A DNA stretch of 64,000 nucleotides, taken from Enterococcus silesiacus. GTDB taxonomy: Bacteria > Bacillota > Bacilli > Lactobacillales > Enterococcaceae. The DNA lies in the NCBI GenBank assembly GCA_001465115.1, contig CP013614.1, forward strand, positions 868,001-932,000, read 5' to 3'. The translations under genes and the position numbers were made by a program. This document shows positions 45,956 through 55,454 of this stretch, piece after piece (position 1 is the stretch's first letter; every line of letters starts with the position of its first letter). The notes below the pieces were generated by a model. It was not told the origin of the DNA, did no database searches, and saw nothing but the letters and a program-made list of their open reading frames with translations.

Positions 45956-46126
45956 AGCATTTTACCACACTTTTTTCAAATGTACAAATAAATTCATTGA
46001 GTTATAAAAAAAAATGATAGTTTTAGAAAAAACTGGTTAAAACGCATCAAAAACCTTGCTATTACAAGCTTCCTATGATATCGTGATAACAGAATATTGA
46101 TCCAATTCAATATTTGTACGTCATTT

Positions 46127-46154
46127 TTGGACCACTCAAAAATAAACGTAAATT
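46127..46154 (+). promoter_or_regulatory. Candidate hup promoter
   Basis: TTGGAC (46127-46132), 16-base spacer, TAAATT (46149-46154). Directly after it AGATATC is repeated (46154-46174). Confidence 0.4.
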
Positions 46155-46202
46155 AGATATCTTTTAGATATCCTATCCCTTGTGGAGGAGGTGAAATAAT
46201 CC

Positions 46203-46478
46203 ATGGCAAATAAAGCAGAATTAATCGAAAACGTTGCATCTTCAACTGGTTTAACTAAAAAAGACGCAACTGCAGCAGTGGATGCTGTATTTTCAACAAT
46301 CCAAGAATCTCTTGCTAAAGGTGAAAAAGTTCAATTAATCGGTTTTGGTAACTTTGAAGTACGCGAACGTGCGGCTCGTAAAGGACGTAACCCACAAACT
46401 GGTAAAGAAATTCAAATCGCTGCAAGTAAAGTACCTGCGTTCAAACCAGGTAAAGCCTTGAAAGATGCTGTTAAATAA
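46203..46478 (+). CDS. hup: DNA-binding protein HU
   Basis: Nucleoid protein that bends DNA. The family signature [20 protein letters not shown] (about residues 46-65) is present, with [15 protein letters not shown] at the C-terminus. 91 residues, normal. GGAGGAGG precedes the ATG by nine bases. Confidence 0.98.
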   Translation: MANKAELIENVASSTGLTKKDATAAVDAVFSTIQESLAKGEKVQLIGFGNFEVRERAARKGRNPQTGKEIQIAASKVPAFKPGKALKDAVK

Positions 46479-46488
46479 GACAGTTCTT

Positions 46489-46523
46489 AGAACCCTTGAT
46501 TATTCAAGGGTTCTTTCTTTTTT
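46489..46523 (+). terminator. hup terminator
   Basis: AGAACCCTTGA (46489-46499) pairs with TCAAGGGTTCT (46504-46514) and is followed by TTCTTTTTTT. Confidence 0.92.
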
Positions 46524-46591
46524 TGCTGATGCTTTGTCGTAGCTGTTACCACTCTTGAAAAGTGTCAATTTCACTTTTTATAAAAGTGGGC

Positions 46592-46830
46592 ATAAAAAAA
46601 CCAATCACTCAGGATTGGTTTAACGGATCAAGAATAATTAGCTATGTTAAAAAAACAAATAGCATGTAACTATGAACGTTGTTGTGTGCTAATTATTCAA
46701 ATTTCGACTGAATCACTCTGTTTCTTCAAAACAGTAACCATGTAAGAATTGCGCTATTTTTCTTAGAAGTAGACTATTTTTCGAAACAAGATTAGTATAA
46801 ACCACAAATAAGATTTTTTTACATAAAAAT
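46592..46830 (-). ncRNA. Candidate small RNA on the minus strand between hup and the AroB-like gene
   Basis: The 519-base gap after hup has no protein frame. On the minus strand a stem (complement of 46613-46620 with 46599-46606) ends in seven T, an intrinsic terminator with no gene to terminate. Upstream of it lie a perfect 11-bp inverted repeat (46632-46642 and 46688-46698) and a CTGTTT/AAACAG hairpin (46718-46734). A candidate promoter, TTGATT-16-TATTCT, is the complement of 46856-46861 and 46834-46839. I do not recognise a known RNA family. The rest of the gap (46862-46997) holds a 9-bp inverted repeat at 46868-46895. Confidence 0.4.
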
Positions 46831-46997
46831 AGTAGAATATATAGAGATAAGTATGAATCAATAATGCCTGTTCTTTAAGAAAATTAAAAGAACAGATGTC
46901 TTTAATCAAAGATCATTGTGTTTTCAAAAAAATAAAAATCATCCCTCTTTCTGTTTTATGATAACTAATGGTAAAATAAAGGAGAGGGGTGCTATGA

Positions 46998-48044
46998 ATG
47001 GAACTAGGTTATAAGAAAAGTCAGATGCAGACGTTAATTATCTATGGTGAAACATTTGCCTCACAGATCAAATCAGCTTCATTTGGGACGAAGCATCTTT
47101 TTTTGATCACCAACCAACGCTATTATGATTTATTTTCGGAGAAACTGATCCAGCTTTTTGATGACAAACAGGAATTAGATTGGTATATTTGTAAGAACGA
47201 CGCTCATTGTAACAATCTGAATGAGCTGGAAAATATAGTAACTTTTTTAGCAGATTTTGATCAGCAGCAGCAATTTCTTTTTTTAGGTGTTGGCAATGAA
47301 GGCGTTGTTCAACTAACGAATTTCCTGCATGAAACATCTGTACTAACATCTAATTGTTGGCTCTTGCCGCTATCGATCCGGTCGTTAAGTAAGAGCTTAA
47401 TTGCTGAGTCTCAAATAGAATTAAAGAATCATCCTGTGTTAAAACGTTCAGTACTTGCAGAAAAAATCATCTATGACCATACCTTAACCACAGATTATGG
47501 AGAGGGGAAATTAGTTGATTTTCTTGTTTTTATTCGCTGCGGATTGGTTTGTAGCCATGATTTTTTACGAATGCTGTTTAAAAACTATAGCGATACAACA
47601 CGTTTAAATCAACAATCATTTAATGGTATGTTGGATGAAATGATTCGTTACTATGAAAAACAGGGTCAAACGATCGACCAATTTGGTCAATTGTTTGAAC
47701 ATGGTTTTTTAGAAACAACAAATGGTCATTTGCTTTCGGGTCATATGAAACGATTTTTAGGCTGTTTATTGCAGTTGCTTTGGTCTCAAGAGATCAACCA
47801 ATTTTCATTTCATTATAAGAATTTTATGATCTGGCTGATTCGGTTAGGGTTTCCCGTGGATTTTCCTGAACAAATTTTAATCAGTGATTATGTGGAAGGT
47901 GTGTTAACATGTGTAGATCGTGGTGAAACAGCGGCTCTTTTGAAAGAAGTAGGGAAGCTTGATTCTATGCAACAACCTAAAACAGAAGACTTACTAGCAA
48001 CAATAGAAAAATACAAAACTATTTTAAAAGAGATTAGAGGATAA
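46998..48044 (+). CDS. Divergent AroB (3-dehydroquinate synthase)-like protein, probably not catalytic
   Basis: 348 residues. By eye it lines up with AroB over much of its length: FLFLGVGNEGVVQLTNFL against the nucleotide-binding [28 protein letters not shown] against [30 protein letters not shown] against [14 protein letters not shown], and NGHLLSGHMKRFLG in the zinc-histidine region. The GGG loop, PTT and DSSIGGK sequences are lost and the zinc Glu position reads Asp, so dehydroquinate synthase activity is unlikely. Start: an ATG at 46994 is out of frame; the ORF opens with ATG 46998 after GGAGAGGGG. Four bases before the TPR gene. Confidence 0.6.
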   Translation: MELGYKKSQMQTLIIYGETFASQIKSASFGTKHLFLITNQRYYDLFSEKLIQLFDDKQELDWYICKNDAHCNNLNELENIVTFLADFDQQQQFLFLGVGNEGVVQLTNFLHETSVLTSNCWLLPLSIRSLSKSLIAESQIELKNHPVLKRSVLAEKIIYDHTLTTDYGEGKLVDFLVFIRCGLVCSHDFLRMLFKNYSDTTRLNQQSFNGMLDEMIRYYEKQGQTIDQFGQLFEHGFLETTNGHLLSGHMKRFLGCLLQLLWSQEINQFSFHYKNFMIWLIRLGFPVDFPEQILISDYVEGVLTCVDRGETAALLKEVGKLDSMQQPKTEDLLATIEKYKTILKEIRG

Positions 48045-48047
48045 AAG

Positions 48048-49307
48048 ATGACAACTTATAGTGAAAAAATGTTGCAAGCATTACATGAAGAAGACTTGGC
48101 TCAAGCACAATTGATGTTGGCAGAAGCGATTAGAAAAGACGATGATGATACACTTGCTGATTTAGGCGAAGAATTATTGTCGCTTGGTTTTTTAGAAGAA
48201 GCAAAATTAGTTTTTGACCACTTACTGACGGTTTTTCCTGATGCAGATGGCTTGAATATTCCCTTAGCAGAAATAGCAATTGAAAATAATTTGATTGATG
48301 ATGCGTTTGTCTACTTAGAAAAAGTGGGGAAAGACAGTGATAGTTATGTGCAAAGCTTGCTTGTAACGGCTGATTTGTATCAAGTGATCGGCATCCCAGA
48401 AGTAAGTGAAGCAAAATTAAAAGAAGCACAACGATTAATGCCTGATGAACCATTAATTTTATTTGCTTTAGGTGAGTTGTATTTTTCTAATGGACAGTTC
48501 CAAGAAGCTTCTGCTGCTTATCATGAGTTGCTTGAAGAGCAAGTGACAGAAATTTCTAGCACTTCGATTAACGAACGTTTAGGAAGTAGTTATAGCATGT
48601 CAGGTGATTTTGAAGAGGCCATCCCATTTTTGGAGAAGGCTCTAGACGAAGGACAGACAGATGATCGTTTATTCCAATTAGCATTCACATACTTACAACT
48701 ACATGAAAATCAAAAAGCAATTGCATTGTTGCAGCAATTAAGAGCATTGAACCCACATTATCAATCCGTTTATTTATCTTTGGGCGAAGCGCTACAAGAA
48801 GAAGAACAATTAGAGGAAGCCCGAACCGTTTTAGCTCAAGGGATCAAAGAAAACCCATTTCAAGTGGATCTATATCAGTTAGCATCTGAGAATGCTTACC
48901 GATTGCACGATATAGAACAAGCAGAAGCTTTATTGAAGCAAGCACTAGAGCTTGGCGAAAAGACTGATGAAACACGACTTACATTAAGTAATCTGTATTT
49001 GAATGAAAACAGGTTCGATGAAGTAATCGAGGTTGTACAAAAAATGGAAGAGCAAGGCCACCCATACGGAGAATGGAATCTAGCTCATGCCTATAATGAA
49101 TTGGAAGAGTTTGATTTAGCAAAAGTCCATTATGAACAAGCTTACCAAGAGCTTTCTCACGAACCTGAATTTTTGAAGGAATATGCCGTTTTTCTTCGTG
49201 AAGAAGGACAATTAGAAAAGGCCAAAGAGCTGTTGCAACACTATCTTCAACACGAGCCAGGGGATAATGAAGCACAATCCCTGTTAGATGATATTGAAGA
49301 AAGATAG
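48048..49307 (+). CDS. ypiA: YpiA-like TPR-repeat protein
   Basis: 419 residues made of about ten tetratricopeptide repeats (patterns such as [20 protein letters not shown] and [20 protein letters not shown]). Cytoplasmic, acidic, no signal peptide. A protein-interaction scaffold. YpiA-YpiB adjacency is conserved in Bacillus beside aro genes; its molecular role is not settled. AAAAG-AT spacing before the ATG is only moderate; it begins three bases after the AroB-like gene. Confidence 0.9.
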   Translation: MTTYSEKMLQALHEEDLAQAQLMLAEAIRKDDDDTLADLGEELLSLGFLEEAKLVFDHLLTVFPDADGLNIPLAEIAIENNLIDDAFVYLEKVGKDSDSYVQSLLVTADLYQVIGIPEVSEAKLKEAQRLMPDEPLILFALGELYFSNGQFQEASAAYHELLEEQVTEISSTSINERLGSSYSMSGDFEEAIPFLEKALDEGQTDDRLFQLAFTYLQLHENQKAIALLQQLRALNPHYQSVYLSLGEALQEEEQLEEARTVLAQGIKENPFQVDLYQLASENAYRLHDIEQAEALLKQALELGEKTDETRLTLSNLYLNENRFDEVIEVVQKMEEQGHPYGEWNLAHAYNELEEFDLAKVHYEQAYQELSHEPEFLKEYAVFLREEGQLEKAKELLQHYLQHEPGDNEAQSLLDDIEER

Positions 49308-49315
49308 GTGATAAA

Positions 49316-49852
49316 ATGTTTGTCAATGTCGCAGAAAAAAAAGAGTTTTTAGTTTGGCTAGTTAATAATATTTCATTTAGTCAAAGAGAAGTGTTATGGA
49401 TTTTAAATTACTTGATCAATCATGAAGCTATTTTAAATAATGTTCATTTTATTGAGCAGGCAGATAAAGCGATTCGTGGCTTAAAAGTCACATCAAAAGA
49501 AATCGAGGATGATCCAATCCGTTTGTTTTTGTCAGGAAAAGAATTTACGGATACAGATCAAATCTTTCATGAAATCAGAATGAATTGGAAAGAAGCACTC
49601 TATGTGGAATGTATTTTTGATGGATCTTGGCAAAATAGCCAGTATTTGTCTATTTTAGAGGATAATCCATATGCTCGCTGGAATGAGCAGGTAAGTGAAG
49701 ATGTGATTGAAAGTATTAATGAATTTTTCGCTCATGAAGAAAAACAAGCAAAGTTAAATTTATTGTATGGTCAAATTGATTTAGCTTTAGAAGATAATAA
49801 TTATGAAGCTTTTTTAGAATTAACAGATGAATTGAACCGTTTGAAAAAATAA
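49316..49852 (+). CDS. ypiB: YpiB/ReoY family protein (UPF0302)
   Basis: 178-residue cytoplasmic protein. N-terminal [20 protein letters not shown], central FYEI-type region ([15 protein letters not shown]) and C-terminal [20 protein letters not shown] are the family pattern. The Listeria homologue ReoY works with ReoM (IreB) to promote ClpCP degradation of MurA, so a role in controlling peptidoglycan synthesis is likely. AGGTGA is five bases before the ATG, and it follows ypiA directly. Confidence 0.88.
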   Translation: MFVNVAEKKEFLVWLVNNISFSQREVLWILNYLINHEAILNNVHFIEQADKAIRGLKVTSKEIEDDPIRLFLSGKEFTDTDQIFHEIRMNWKEALYVECIFDGSWQNSQYLSILEDNPYARWNEQVSEDVIESINEFFAHEEKQAKLNLLYGQIDLALEDNNYEAFLELTDELNRLKK

Positions 49853-49894
49853 GAAAAGGTGAGATAGCGTAAAGAACGTCTATTTCACCTTTTC
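49853..49894. terminator. Bidirectional terminator between ypiB and yitT
   Basis: GAAAAGGTGA (49853-49862) pairs with TCACCTTTTC (49885-49894), with an inner ATAG/CTAT helix; T-rich on both strands. Confidence 0.8.
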
Positions 49895-49902
49895 TCTTTC
49901 TG

Positions 49903-50796
49903 TTAATTCAATTGTTTTTTTCGTTTAAAAAGCATTCTTACTGGTCTAGAATAGGTGAAGCCTTCACCGATTGCTTCATGAACGTTGATGACCGAGATAA
50001 ACGCTTTTTCATCTAGTTCATGAACAATTCGTTTGATTTCTATGATTTCACTTGGACTGACAACGACATAAAGGACTTTTTTATCAACTTGAGAATAGCC
50101 GCCCTGACCATCTAAATAAGTTACGCCACGTTCTAATAGCGCCATGATCACTTCACCGATATCCTCAGAATGATCTGAAATCACTAAGATACCTTTGGCT
50201 GCATAAGCACCGTCCAAGACCGAATCAACAACTTTACTGAAAACAAAAGACACAATCAACGTGTACATCATCCGTTTTACATCAATGTAACTCAAAGAAA
50301 GAATTAAAACTAAAATATCAAAAATCAATAATGACCGTCCCATACTGATGCCATAATTTTTTTCTAAAATCCGCGCAATAACATCGGTCCCACCAGTTGT
50401 TCCGCCCACGCGATAAACTAAGCCACTGCCGATGCCTGCAGCAAGTCCTGCAAGTAAAGAAGCAATCAGTAGATCATGATCTAAATTGACCTCTATTGGA
50501 AATCGTTGCCACAACCATAAGAAAACTGATAAGGACACAGTTCCTAGGATTGTATAATAAAATGAATGTTTCCCTAAAATTTTTCCGCCGATCAAAATCA
50601 ACGGTATATTGATGATCAAGGTCGAATAAGCTGGATCAATATAAAAAAGTGCACGTAAAATCAAGGTAATCCCAGTTACTCCACCTTCTGCTAAATCATT
50701 TGCAATATTAAATGTAACTAACCCAAACGCATAAAGACATGTGCCAGCTAAAATCAGCAAAACGTCTTTAACATAGAACTTTTTTTCTTCAATCAT
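49903..50796 (-). CDS. YitT-family membrane protein (DUF161/DUF2179)
   Basis: Five or six transmembrane segments in residues ~8-185 (KDVLLILAGTCLYAFGLVTF, AEGGVTGITLILRAL, VYRVGGTTGGTDVIARIL), then a soluble DUF2179 domain (about 215-285: YLDGQGGYSQVDKKVLYVVV). About 297 residues. I start at 50796, eight bases after AGGAG, not at an earlier in-frame codon. Function of YitT proteins is unknown; several copies per genome are usual. Confidence 0.9.
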   Translation of the reverse strand: MIEEKKFYVKDVLLILAGTCLYAFGLVTFNIANDLAEGGVTGITLILRALFYIDPAYSTLIINIPLILIGGKILGKHSFYYTILGTVSLSVFLWLWQRFPIEVNLDHDLLIASLLAGLAAGIGSGLVYRVGGTTGGTDVIARILEKNYGISMGRSLLIFDILVLILSLSYIDVKRMMYTLIVSFVFSKVVDSVLDGAYAAKGILVISDHSEDIGEVIMALLERGVTYLDGQGGYSQVDKKVLYVVVSPSEIIEIKRIVHELDEKAFISVINVHEAIGEGFTYSRPVRMLFKRKKQLN

Positions 50797-50957
50797 AATG
50801 ACCACTCCTAACACTTATTGAACAGATTCTGTTAAACTCCATACCCCAAAAGCCTTATCCAGTACTCACTTTATCATTCTCATTATAAAACAACAAGTAG
50901 AACCTTTTCAGATGGCGTAGTTTTTGATAAGATGAGTAGTAGAAAGGTTGGGGTAAA

Positions 50958-51305
50958 ATGAAAGACGAAAATCAATCTTTGCATTCTATGCAAGAAGAAG
51001 TGGATACGTATATCCAACAATTTAAAACGGGTTATTTTTCTCCATTAAGCCAGATGGCACGATTAACAGAAGAAGTAGGTGAATTAGCAAGGGAAATCAA
51101 TCACTATTATGGTGAGAAGTCTAAAAAAATAGATGAAAAACCGAAAACTGTTTCTGAAGAGCTAGGTGATGTGTTATTTGTCACGATGATTATGGCTAAT
51201 TCATTAGATATAGATTTAACAGAGGCATTTCAAAACAATATGGATAAATTCAATCAACGGGATAAATATCGTTTTGAACGAAAGGATGGACAAACAAATG
51301 ATTAA
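50958..51305 (+). CDS. ypjD: MazG-like nucleotide pyrophosphohydrolase YpjD
   Basis: All-helical MazG-fold protein, 115 residues. Metal-binding acids are visible in [13 protein letters not shown] (about 36-48) and [13 protein letters not shown] (about 69-81). Probably hydrolyses non-canonical nucleoside triphosphates. ypjD-dapB-cca order is conserved in Bacillus. It overlaps dapB by eight bases. Confidence 0.88.
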   Translation: MKDENQSLHSMQEEVDTYIQQFKTGYFSPLSQMARLTEEVGELAREINHYYGEKSKKIDEKPKTVSEELGDVLFVTMIMANSLDIDLTEAFQNNMDKFNQRDKYRFERKDGQTND

Positions 51306-52086
51306 AATTTTAGTCGCTGGCTTTAAAGGGAAAATGGGTGCAACTGCAACAAAGATGGTTTTAAATCATGAAGGTTTTGAATTAGTCGGAGTACTTGATC
51401 CCTTTGAAGAAAAAAATAATCTTAAAGAATTAGCAGAATACCCAGCGGTCGATGTGCCGATTTTTAAAACGAAAGATGACGTTCTTTCTGTTCAGCCAGA
51501 TGTTTGGATCGATTTTACCATTCCAAAAGTTGCCTATGAAAATACACGTTTTGCTATAGAGCACAAAATTTCACCAGTTGTAGGAACGACTGGTTTAACA
51601 GATGAACAATTAACTGAATTAACTGATCGTTCTAAGACATCGAACGTTGGCGGGGTGATTGCACCTAACTTTGCTGTGGGTGCGGTTTTAATGATGCAGT
51701 TTGCTCAAAAAGCGGCTGAATATTTCCCGGATGTCGAAATTATCGAGCTACATCATGACAACAAATTGGACGCTCCAAGCGGGACGGCGATTAAAACGGC
51801 TGAAATGATGAGTGAAGTTCGTACAAAAAAAATGCAGGGGCATCCGGAAGAAAAAGAATTGATCGAAGGAGCACGTGGTGCAGATTTTGACGGAATGAAA
51901 ATCCACAGCGTTCGTTTGCCAGGGATGATCGCTCATCAGCAAGTGCAATTTGGCGGCATTGGTGAAGGTTTGACAATTAGACATGATTCATATGACCGAA
52001 GTTCATTTATGACAGGTGTGGCTTTAGGCTGTGAAAAAGTTGTCAATTTAGATAAATTAGTTTATGGATTGGAAAATCTATTATGA
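51298..52086 (+). CDS. dapB: 4-hydroxy-tetrahydrodipicolinate reductase
   Basis: NAD(P)H-dependent step of lysine and diaminopimelate synthesis. Nucleotide-binding [16 protein letters not shown] (about residues 5-20), [24 protein letters not shown], and the substrate-binding [15 protein letters not shown] (about 153-167). I start at 51298 (MIKILVAG) with AAAGGATGG upstream and eight bases of overlap with ypjD. 262 residues, normal. Overlaps cca by ATGA. Confidence 0.95.
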   Translation: MIKILVAGFKGKMGATATKMVLNHEGFELVGVLDPFEEKNNLKELAEYPAVDVPIFKTKDDVLSVQPDVWIDFTIPKVAYENTRFAIEHKISPVVGTTGLTDEQLTELTDRSKTSNVGGVIAPNFAVGAVLMMQFAQKAAEYFPDVEIIELHHDNKLDAPSGTAIKTAEMMSEVRTKKMQGHPEEKELIEGARGADFDGMKIHSVRLPGMIAHQQVQFGGIGEGLTIRHDSYDRSSFMTGVALGCEKVVNLDKLVYGLENLL

Positions 52087-53294
52087 AACTAGAGATAATA
52101 CCAGATGAATTTACAAAAGCGGCTAGCGTACTGCAAGAAATTCAGGCACATGGATTTGAAGCCTATTTTGTCGGTGGAAGTGTGCGTGATGCATTACTAA
52201 ACAAACCGATTCACGATGTGGATATTGCGACTAGCGCATACCCGGAAGAAATCAAACAAATTTTTCACCGCACGATTGATGTAGGAATCGATCATGGAAC
52301 TGTGCTTGTTTTAGTTGGTGAAGAGCAATATGAGATTACAACATTTAGAACTGAATCAACCTATCAGGATTTTAGACGCCCAGATACAGTGACCTTTGTC
52401 CGTTCTTTAAAAGAAGATTTAAAGCGCCGAGATTTCACGATCAATGCATTAGCGATGGACGTTGATGGTAAAATCATTGATTTGTTTGACGGCATACTCG
52501 ATCTGGAGCAAAAAATCATTCGTGCGGTAGGAAATCCTAAAGAACGTTTTCATGAAGATGCGCTTCGTATGATGCGTGGTTTACGATTTGCTAGCCAGTT
52601 AGATTTTACGATTGAAACGAATACATTATCTGCTATTGAGGAATTCCATCCATTGTTAGGAAAAATTTCTGTAGAGCGAATTGCCGTAGAGTTTATTAAA
52701 CTATTATTAGGAAAAAATCGACGAGCAGCCTTGTTACCCTTTATCGAAACCGAATGCTATCAGTATTGCCCAGGACTAAAAAAACATGGTGAAGCATTGT
52801 TTAATTTTTCAGATCTTTCAAATAGACCGATTGATGCTGAAAACCAAGCTTGGACGTTATTGATCCATACGATAGGTCTAAAAGAAACTGACATTCGTAA
52901 CTTTTTAAAAACTTGGAAACAATCTAATCAAATGATTCAAGAGGTACAATTACTGATTTTCGGATTAAATAAACGTCTTTCAGGTGATTGGCAAGTGATG
53001 GATTTATTTAATTTAGGCCTAGATGCTGTACTATCAATAGAAAATCTATTGTATTATTATGATCAAAAGAGTAAAATTGAAGAAGTAAAAGAACGATATT
53101 TGCGTTTGCCGATCCATAATAGAAAGCAACTTGCGATTACTGGTAATGATTTGTTAGACTATTTTGATGAGAAACCTGGAAAATGGTTAGGAGATATGAT
53201 TGAAATCTTGGAAATTGCTGTCGTGAATGGTCAAATCACAAATAACAAAGAATTACTGATTGCATATGCTAAAAATATAATCGATAAGGAGTGA
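52083..53294 (+). CDS. cca: CCA-adding tRNA nucleotidyltransferase
   Basis: Class II CCA-adding enzyme. Head domain with [13 protein letters not shown] (about residues 28-40), [12 protein letters not shown] (metal-binding DxD), FRRPDTVTF and [12 protein letters not shown] (about 117-128), then neck ([13 protein letters not shown]) with body and tail helices. 403 residues, normal for the Gram-positive form. Coupled with dapB; its stop overlaps a GTG of the following frame. Confidence 0.96.
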   Translation: MKLEIIPDEFTKAASVLQEIQAHGFEAYFVGGSVRDALLNKPIHDVDIATSAYPEEIKQIFHRTIDVGIDHGTVLVLVGEEQYEITTFRTESTYQDFRRPDTVTFVRSLKEDLKRRDFTINALAMDVDGKIIDLFDGILDLEQKIIRAVGNPKERFHEDALRMMRGLRFASQLDFTIETNTLSAIEEFHPLLGKISVERIAVEFIKLLLGKNRRAALLPFIETECYQYCPGLKKHGEALFNFSDLSNRPIDAENQAWTLLIHTIGLKETDIRNFLKTWKQSNQMIQEVQLLIFGLNKRLSGDWQVMDLFNLGLDAVLSIENLLYYYDQKSKIEEVKERYLRLPIHNRKQLAITGNDLLDYFDEKPGKWLGDMIEILEIAVVNGQITNNKELLIAYAKNIIDKE

Positions 53295-53299
53295 AAGCC

Positions 53300-53671
53300 G
53301 TGGAAGAATTCTCAAAAGGGTTTGTTGTTGAGGCAAAAGACACTGCCAAAGAAATTGGTTCTGGGGATTTAGATGTCCTAGCTACACCTGTACTGATTGC
53401 AATGGTGGAAAATACAGCAAAAGAGTATTTGCACAAACATTTAGCACCAGAAGAAACAAGTGTAGGGACAGTAATCGAAGCGAAACATTTGCGCCCCTCT
53501 AAAGTTGGAGCGACAATCAATGTTAAAGTGAAGGTTGATTCGCAAGAAAAAACAAAGATTAATTTTTCTTTTGAGGTTTTAGATAATGATCAAACCGTGG
53601 CTACAGGAACACATCAAAGAGCTGTTATCTTAACAGATGTTTTTTTAAATAAATTAGCGAACACTAAGTAA
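53300..53671 (+). CDS. Hotdog-fold thioesterase, FlK-like
   Basis: About 123 residues. TPVLIAMVENTA (about residues 29-40) holds the Thr and Glu that correspond to the catalytic pair of fluoroacetyl-CoA thioesterase FlK, and KHLRPSKVG the His. The rest fits a single hotdog domain (INVKVKVDSQ, FSFEVLDNDQTVATGTH). AGGAG eight bases upstream supports GTG 53300 over GTG 53291. Actual substrate unknown; probably a short acyl-CoA. Coupled to the cca end. Confidence 0.82.
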   Translation: MEEFSKGFVVEAKDTAKEIGSGDLDVLATPVLIAMVENTAKEYLHKHLAPEETSVGTVIEAKHLRPSKVGATINVKVKVDSQEKTKINFSFEVLDNDQTVATGTHQRAVILTDVFLNKLANTK

Positions 53672-53684
53672 TGAAGCGAATGGT

Positions 53685-53713
53685 GTGACCTGAGATGAAA
53701 GTTATGCTAAACT
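53685..53713 (+). promoter_or_regulatory. Promoter of the 53755 gene
   Basis: GTGACC (53685-53690), 17-base spacer, TGC-TAAACT extended -10 (53708-53713). Confidence 0.6.
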
Positions 53714-53754
53714 TAAATTTGTAGTAATTATTTTAGAATAAGGAGACTTATATT

Positions 53755-54207
53755 ATGAGTAGAGAAATGACAGGATTGAAATTTTATTTTAGAAATGGTG
53801 AAACTTGGACAATTGGCCGCCGTTTTATCGGTGATCTATGGATCAAACAAATCACAACTAGCTTTGGCCGTATCCACGGAAGTGAATTTATGGAAATTCA
53901 TCCGTGTGAAGGTTTTAAAATCGAAATCTTCCAAGAAGGCGATCACGTTCAAACACATGATATTAACCTTGGCGGACTAGAACTTGGGATGTTTGCCCGT
54001 GCGTTGAAATATGAAGATATTGAACGTATGGAAATTTTATACAAAACTGGTACACCAGATTTGGTTTACTTCCCATACAAAGACAAAACAGACGAAGGTT
54101 TAGATAATGTCTACCAATCTACTAAAGTCAGTGAAAAAACAAAAAGCTTGTATATCGTGATTGATCCAACACAAACGGTTGATGACGTATATGGTGAAGA
54201 ACTTTAA
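53755..54207 (+). CDS. Conserved-looking protein of unknown function
   Basis: 150 residues, soluble, no signal peptide. I do not recognise the family. The sequence alternates strands and polar loops (LKFYFRNGETWTIGRRFIGD, FMEIHPCEGFKIEIFQEG, VYFPYKDKTDEGLDN) suggesting a compact beta-rich fold. AAGGAG lies before the ATG. It has its own promoter and terminator, so it is a monocistronic gene and likely well expressed. Confidence 0.75.
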   Translation: MSREMTGLKFYFRNGETWTIGRRFIGDLWIKQITTSFGRIHGSEFMEIHPCEGFKIEIFQEGDHVQTHDINLGGLELGMFARALKYEDIERMEILYKTGTPDLVYFPYKDKTDEGLDNVYQSTKVSEKTKSLYIVIDPTQTVDDVYGEEL

Positions 54208-54221
54208 TAAATAAATGCGAT

Positions 54222-54259
54222 AACCGTAGATTTCTTTTTAAAAGATTCTACGGTTTTTC
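54222..54259 (+). terminator. Terminator after the 53755 gene
   Basis: AACCGTAGA (54222-54230) pairs with TCTACGGTT (54247-54255), one-base offset, with inner TCTTTT/AAAAGA pairing; T5 follows. Confidence 0.85.
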
Positions 54260-54286
54260 CGTTAATCATCCTTGGAGGTGTTCTGA

Positions 54287-55267
54287 ATGAGAGCCATTGA
54301 GTTATCATTTGATGGGAATCAAGCGGGCTTAAAGATAAATGACACAGCAGCAGTACCAGTTAGAAAAAAAGGTCAGTTACTGATCCAGGTCCAAGCAGCA
54401 GCGGTCAATCGGACAGATTTAGTCGCTAAAGAAACGGGGAATTTACCTAAAGGAAACCCTATTTTAGGCGTTGAAGTTTCTGGAACAGTCGTTGCGAGTG
54501 AATCGGCACGATTTCCTTGTGGTACGCGTGTTATGGGACTTGTAAATGGTGGTGGCTATGCTGAATACGCCGTGATGAATGTTGGAAATGCCATGCCCTT
54601 ATCTGAACAATTGACATTTGAAGAAGGAGCTGCAATTCCAGAGGTTTTTCTTACAGCGTATCAAACGCTATTTTGGCTAGGAAAATTGCAGGCTACAGAG
54701 TCAGTGTTGATTCATGCTGGTGCTAGTGGCGTAGGAACGGCTGCGATTCAGTTAGCTAAACAACTAACGTCTGCTAAAATATTCGTTACTGCGAGCTCGT
54801 CGGCTAAGCTCGAGTTATGTCAGTCATTGGGAGTGGATGTTCTTATTAATTATCATGAAGAGGATTTTAGCCAAAGGATTATTCAAGAGACTTTAGGCCA
54901 AGGTGTGAACGTGATTCTAGATTTTATCGGAGCTTCTTATTGGGAAAAAAATCTAGCTAGCATTGGGACTGATGGTCACTTGATTTTGATTGGTATTTTA
55001 GGTGGAACAATTGTTCAAGATGTTAATCTGATGACTTTATTGCAAAAACGGATTACCGTTAGCGGGACATTGCTTACTCCACGGAGCGATGCTTATAAAG
55101 CTGAGTTGACTAAGGAGTTTGTTGCAAAGACGAGCGAGTTATTTGCAGTAAGTAAACTAAGGCCAATCATCGACGCTGTATTTGAACTTGAAAAGGCAGA
55201 AGAGGCGCAACAATACATGGCTAGCAACAAAAATAAAGGGAAAATTATTTTAAAAGTAAGTAACTAA
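54287..55267 (+). CDS. Zinc-type alcohol dehydrogenase-like NADPH:quinone oxidoreductase
   Basis: MDR-superfamily oxidoreductase, 326 residues. GroES-like domain (1-125: VQAAAVNRTDLVAKE, ILGVEVSGTVV), then a Rossmann domain with IHAGASGVGTAAIQLAKQL (about 142-160) and VILDFIGASYW. No zinc-ligand Cys/His pattern, so it is the quinone reductase (QOR) type. Prefers NADPH by analogy. GGAGGTG precedes the ATG. The next genes are the aro operon, transcribed from a separate promoter. Confidence 0.88.
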   Translation: MRAIELSFDGNQAGLKINDTAAVPVRKKGQLLIQVQAAAVNRTDLVAKETGNLPKGNPILGVEVSGTVVASESARFPCGTRVMGLVNGGGYAEYAVMNVGNAMPLSEQLTFEEGAAIPEVFLTAYQTLFWLGKLQATESVLIHAGASGVGTAAIQLAKQLTSAKIFVTASSSAKLELCQSLGVDVLINYHEEDFSQRIIQETLGQGVNVILDFIGASYWEKNLASIGTDGHLILIGILGGTIVQDVNLMTLLQKRITVSGTLLTPRSDAYKAELTKEFVAKTSELFAVSKLRPIIDAVFELEKAEEAQQYMASNKNKGKIILKVSN

Positions 55268-55322
55268 TAAGTATGAATGCAAGAAAATAAGCCAGTATTT
55301 TTAAATTTAACAAGAAAAAATG

Positions 55323-55351
55323 TTGACACTGAGTTTTAGTAGGTATATACT
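55323..55351 (+). promoter_or_regulatory. aro operon promoter
   Basis: TTGACA (55323-55328), 17-base spacer, TATACT (55346-55351): the strongest consensus promoter in the window. Transcription should start near 55358, giving a leader of about 310 bases before aroE. Confidence 0.85.
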
Positions 55352-55391
55352 GAGAACAATTCTTAAATAAATCAGTTACGGAGTGATTCAT

Positions 55392-55454
55392 ATGACAACC
55401 ATGAAGCATAACCAATTACAACTGAATAATTATTACTTTAGCTATTTTAGATGA
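55392..55454 (+). CDS. Leader peptide rich in Tyr and Phe, aro operon attenuator
   Basis: A 20-codon frame starting with ATG, eight bases after GGAG (55380-55383): residues 12-20 are NNYYFSYFR, with five aromatic codons in six (Tyr, Tyr, Phe, Ser, Tyr, Phe), then TGA. This is the composition expected for a ribosome-mediated attenuator that senses charged tRNA-Tyr and tRNA-Phe, the end products of the operon. It is too short to be a functional protein. Its 3' codons (55436-55453) also form one arm of the first attenuator helix. Confidence 0.75.
   Translation: MTTMKHNQLQLNNYYFSYFR

Noticed and set aside
46592..46861. tracrRNA or another known RNA (6S, RNase P, SRP RNA) after hup
   Set aside because: None of the conserved sequences of these RNAs are present, and there is no CRISPR array or cas gene in the window.
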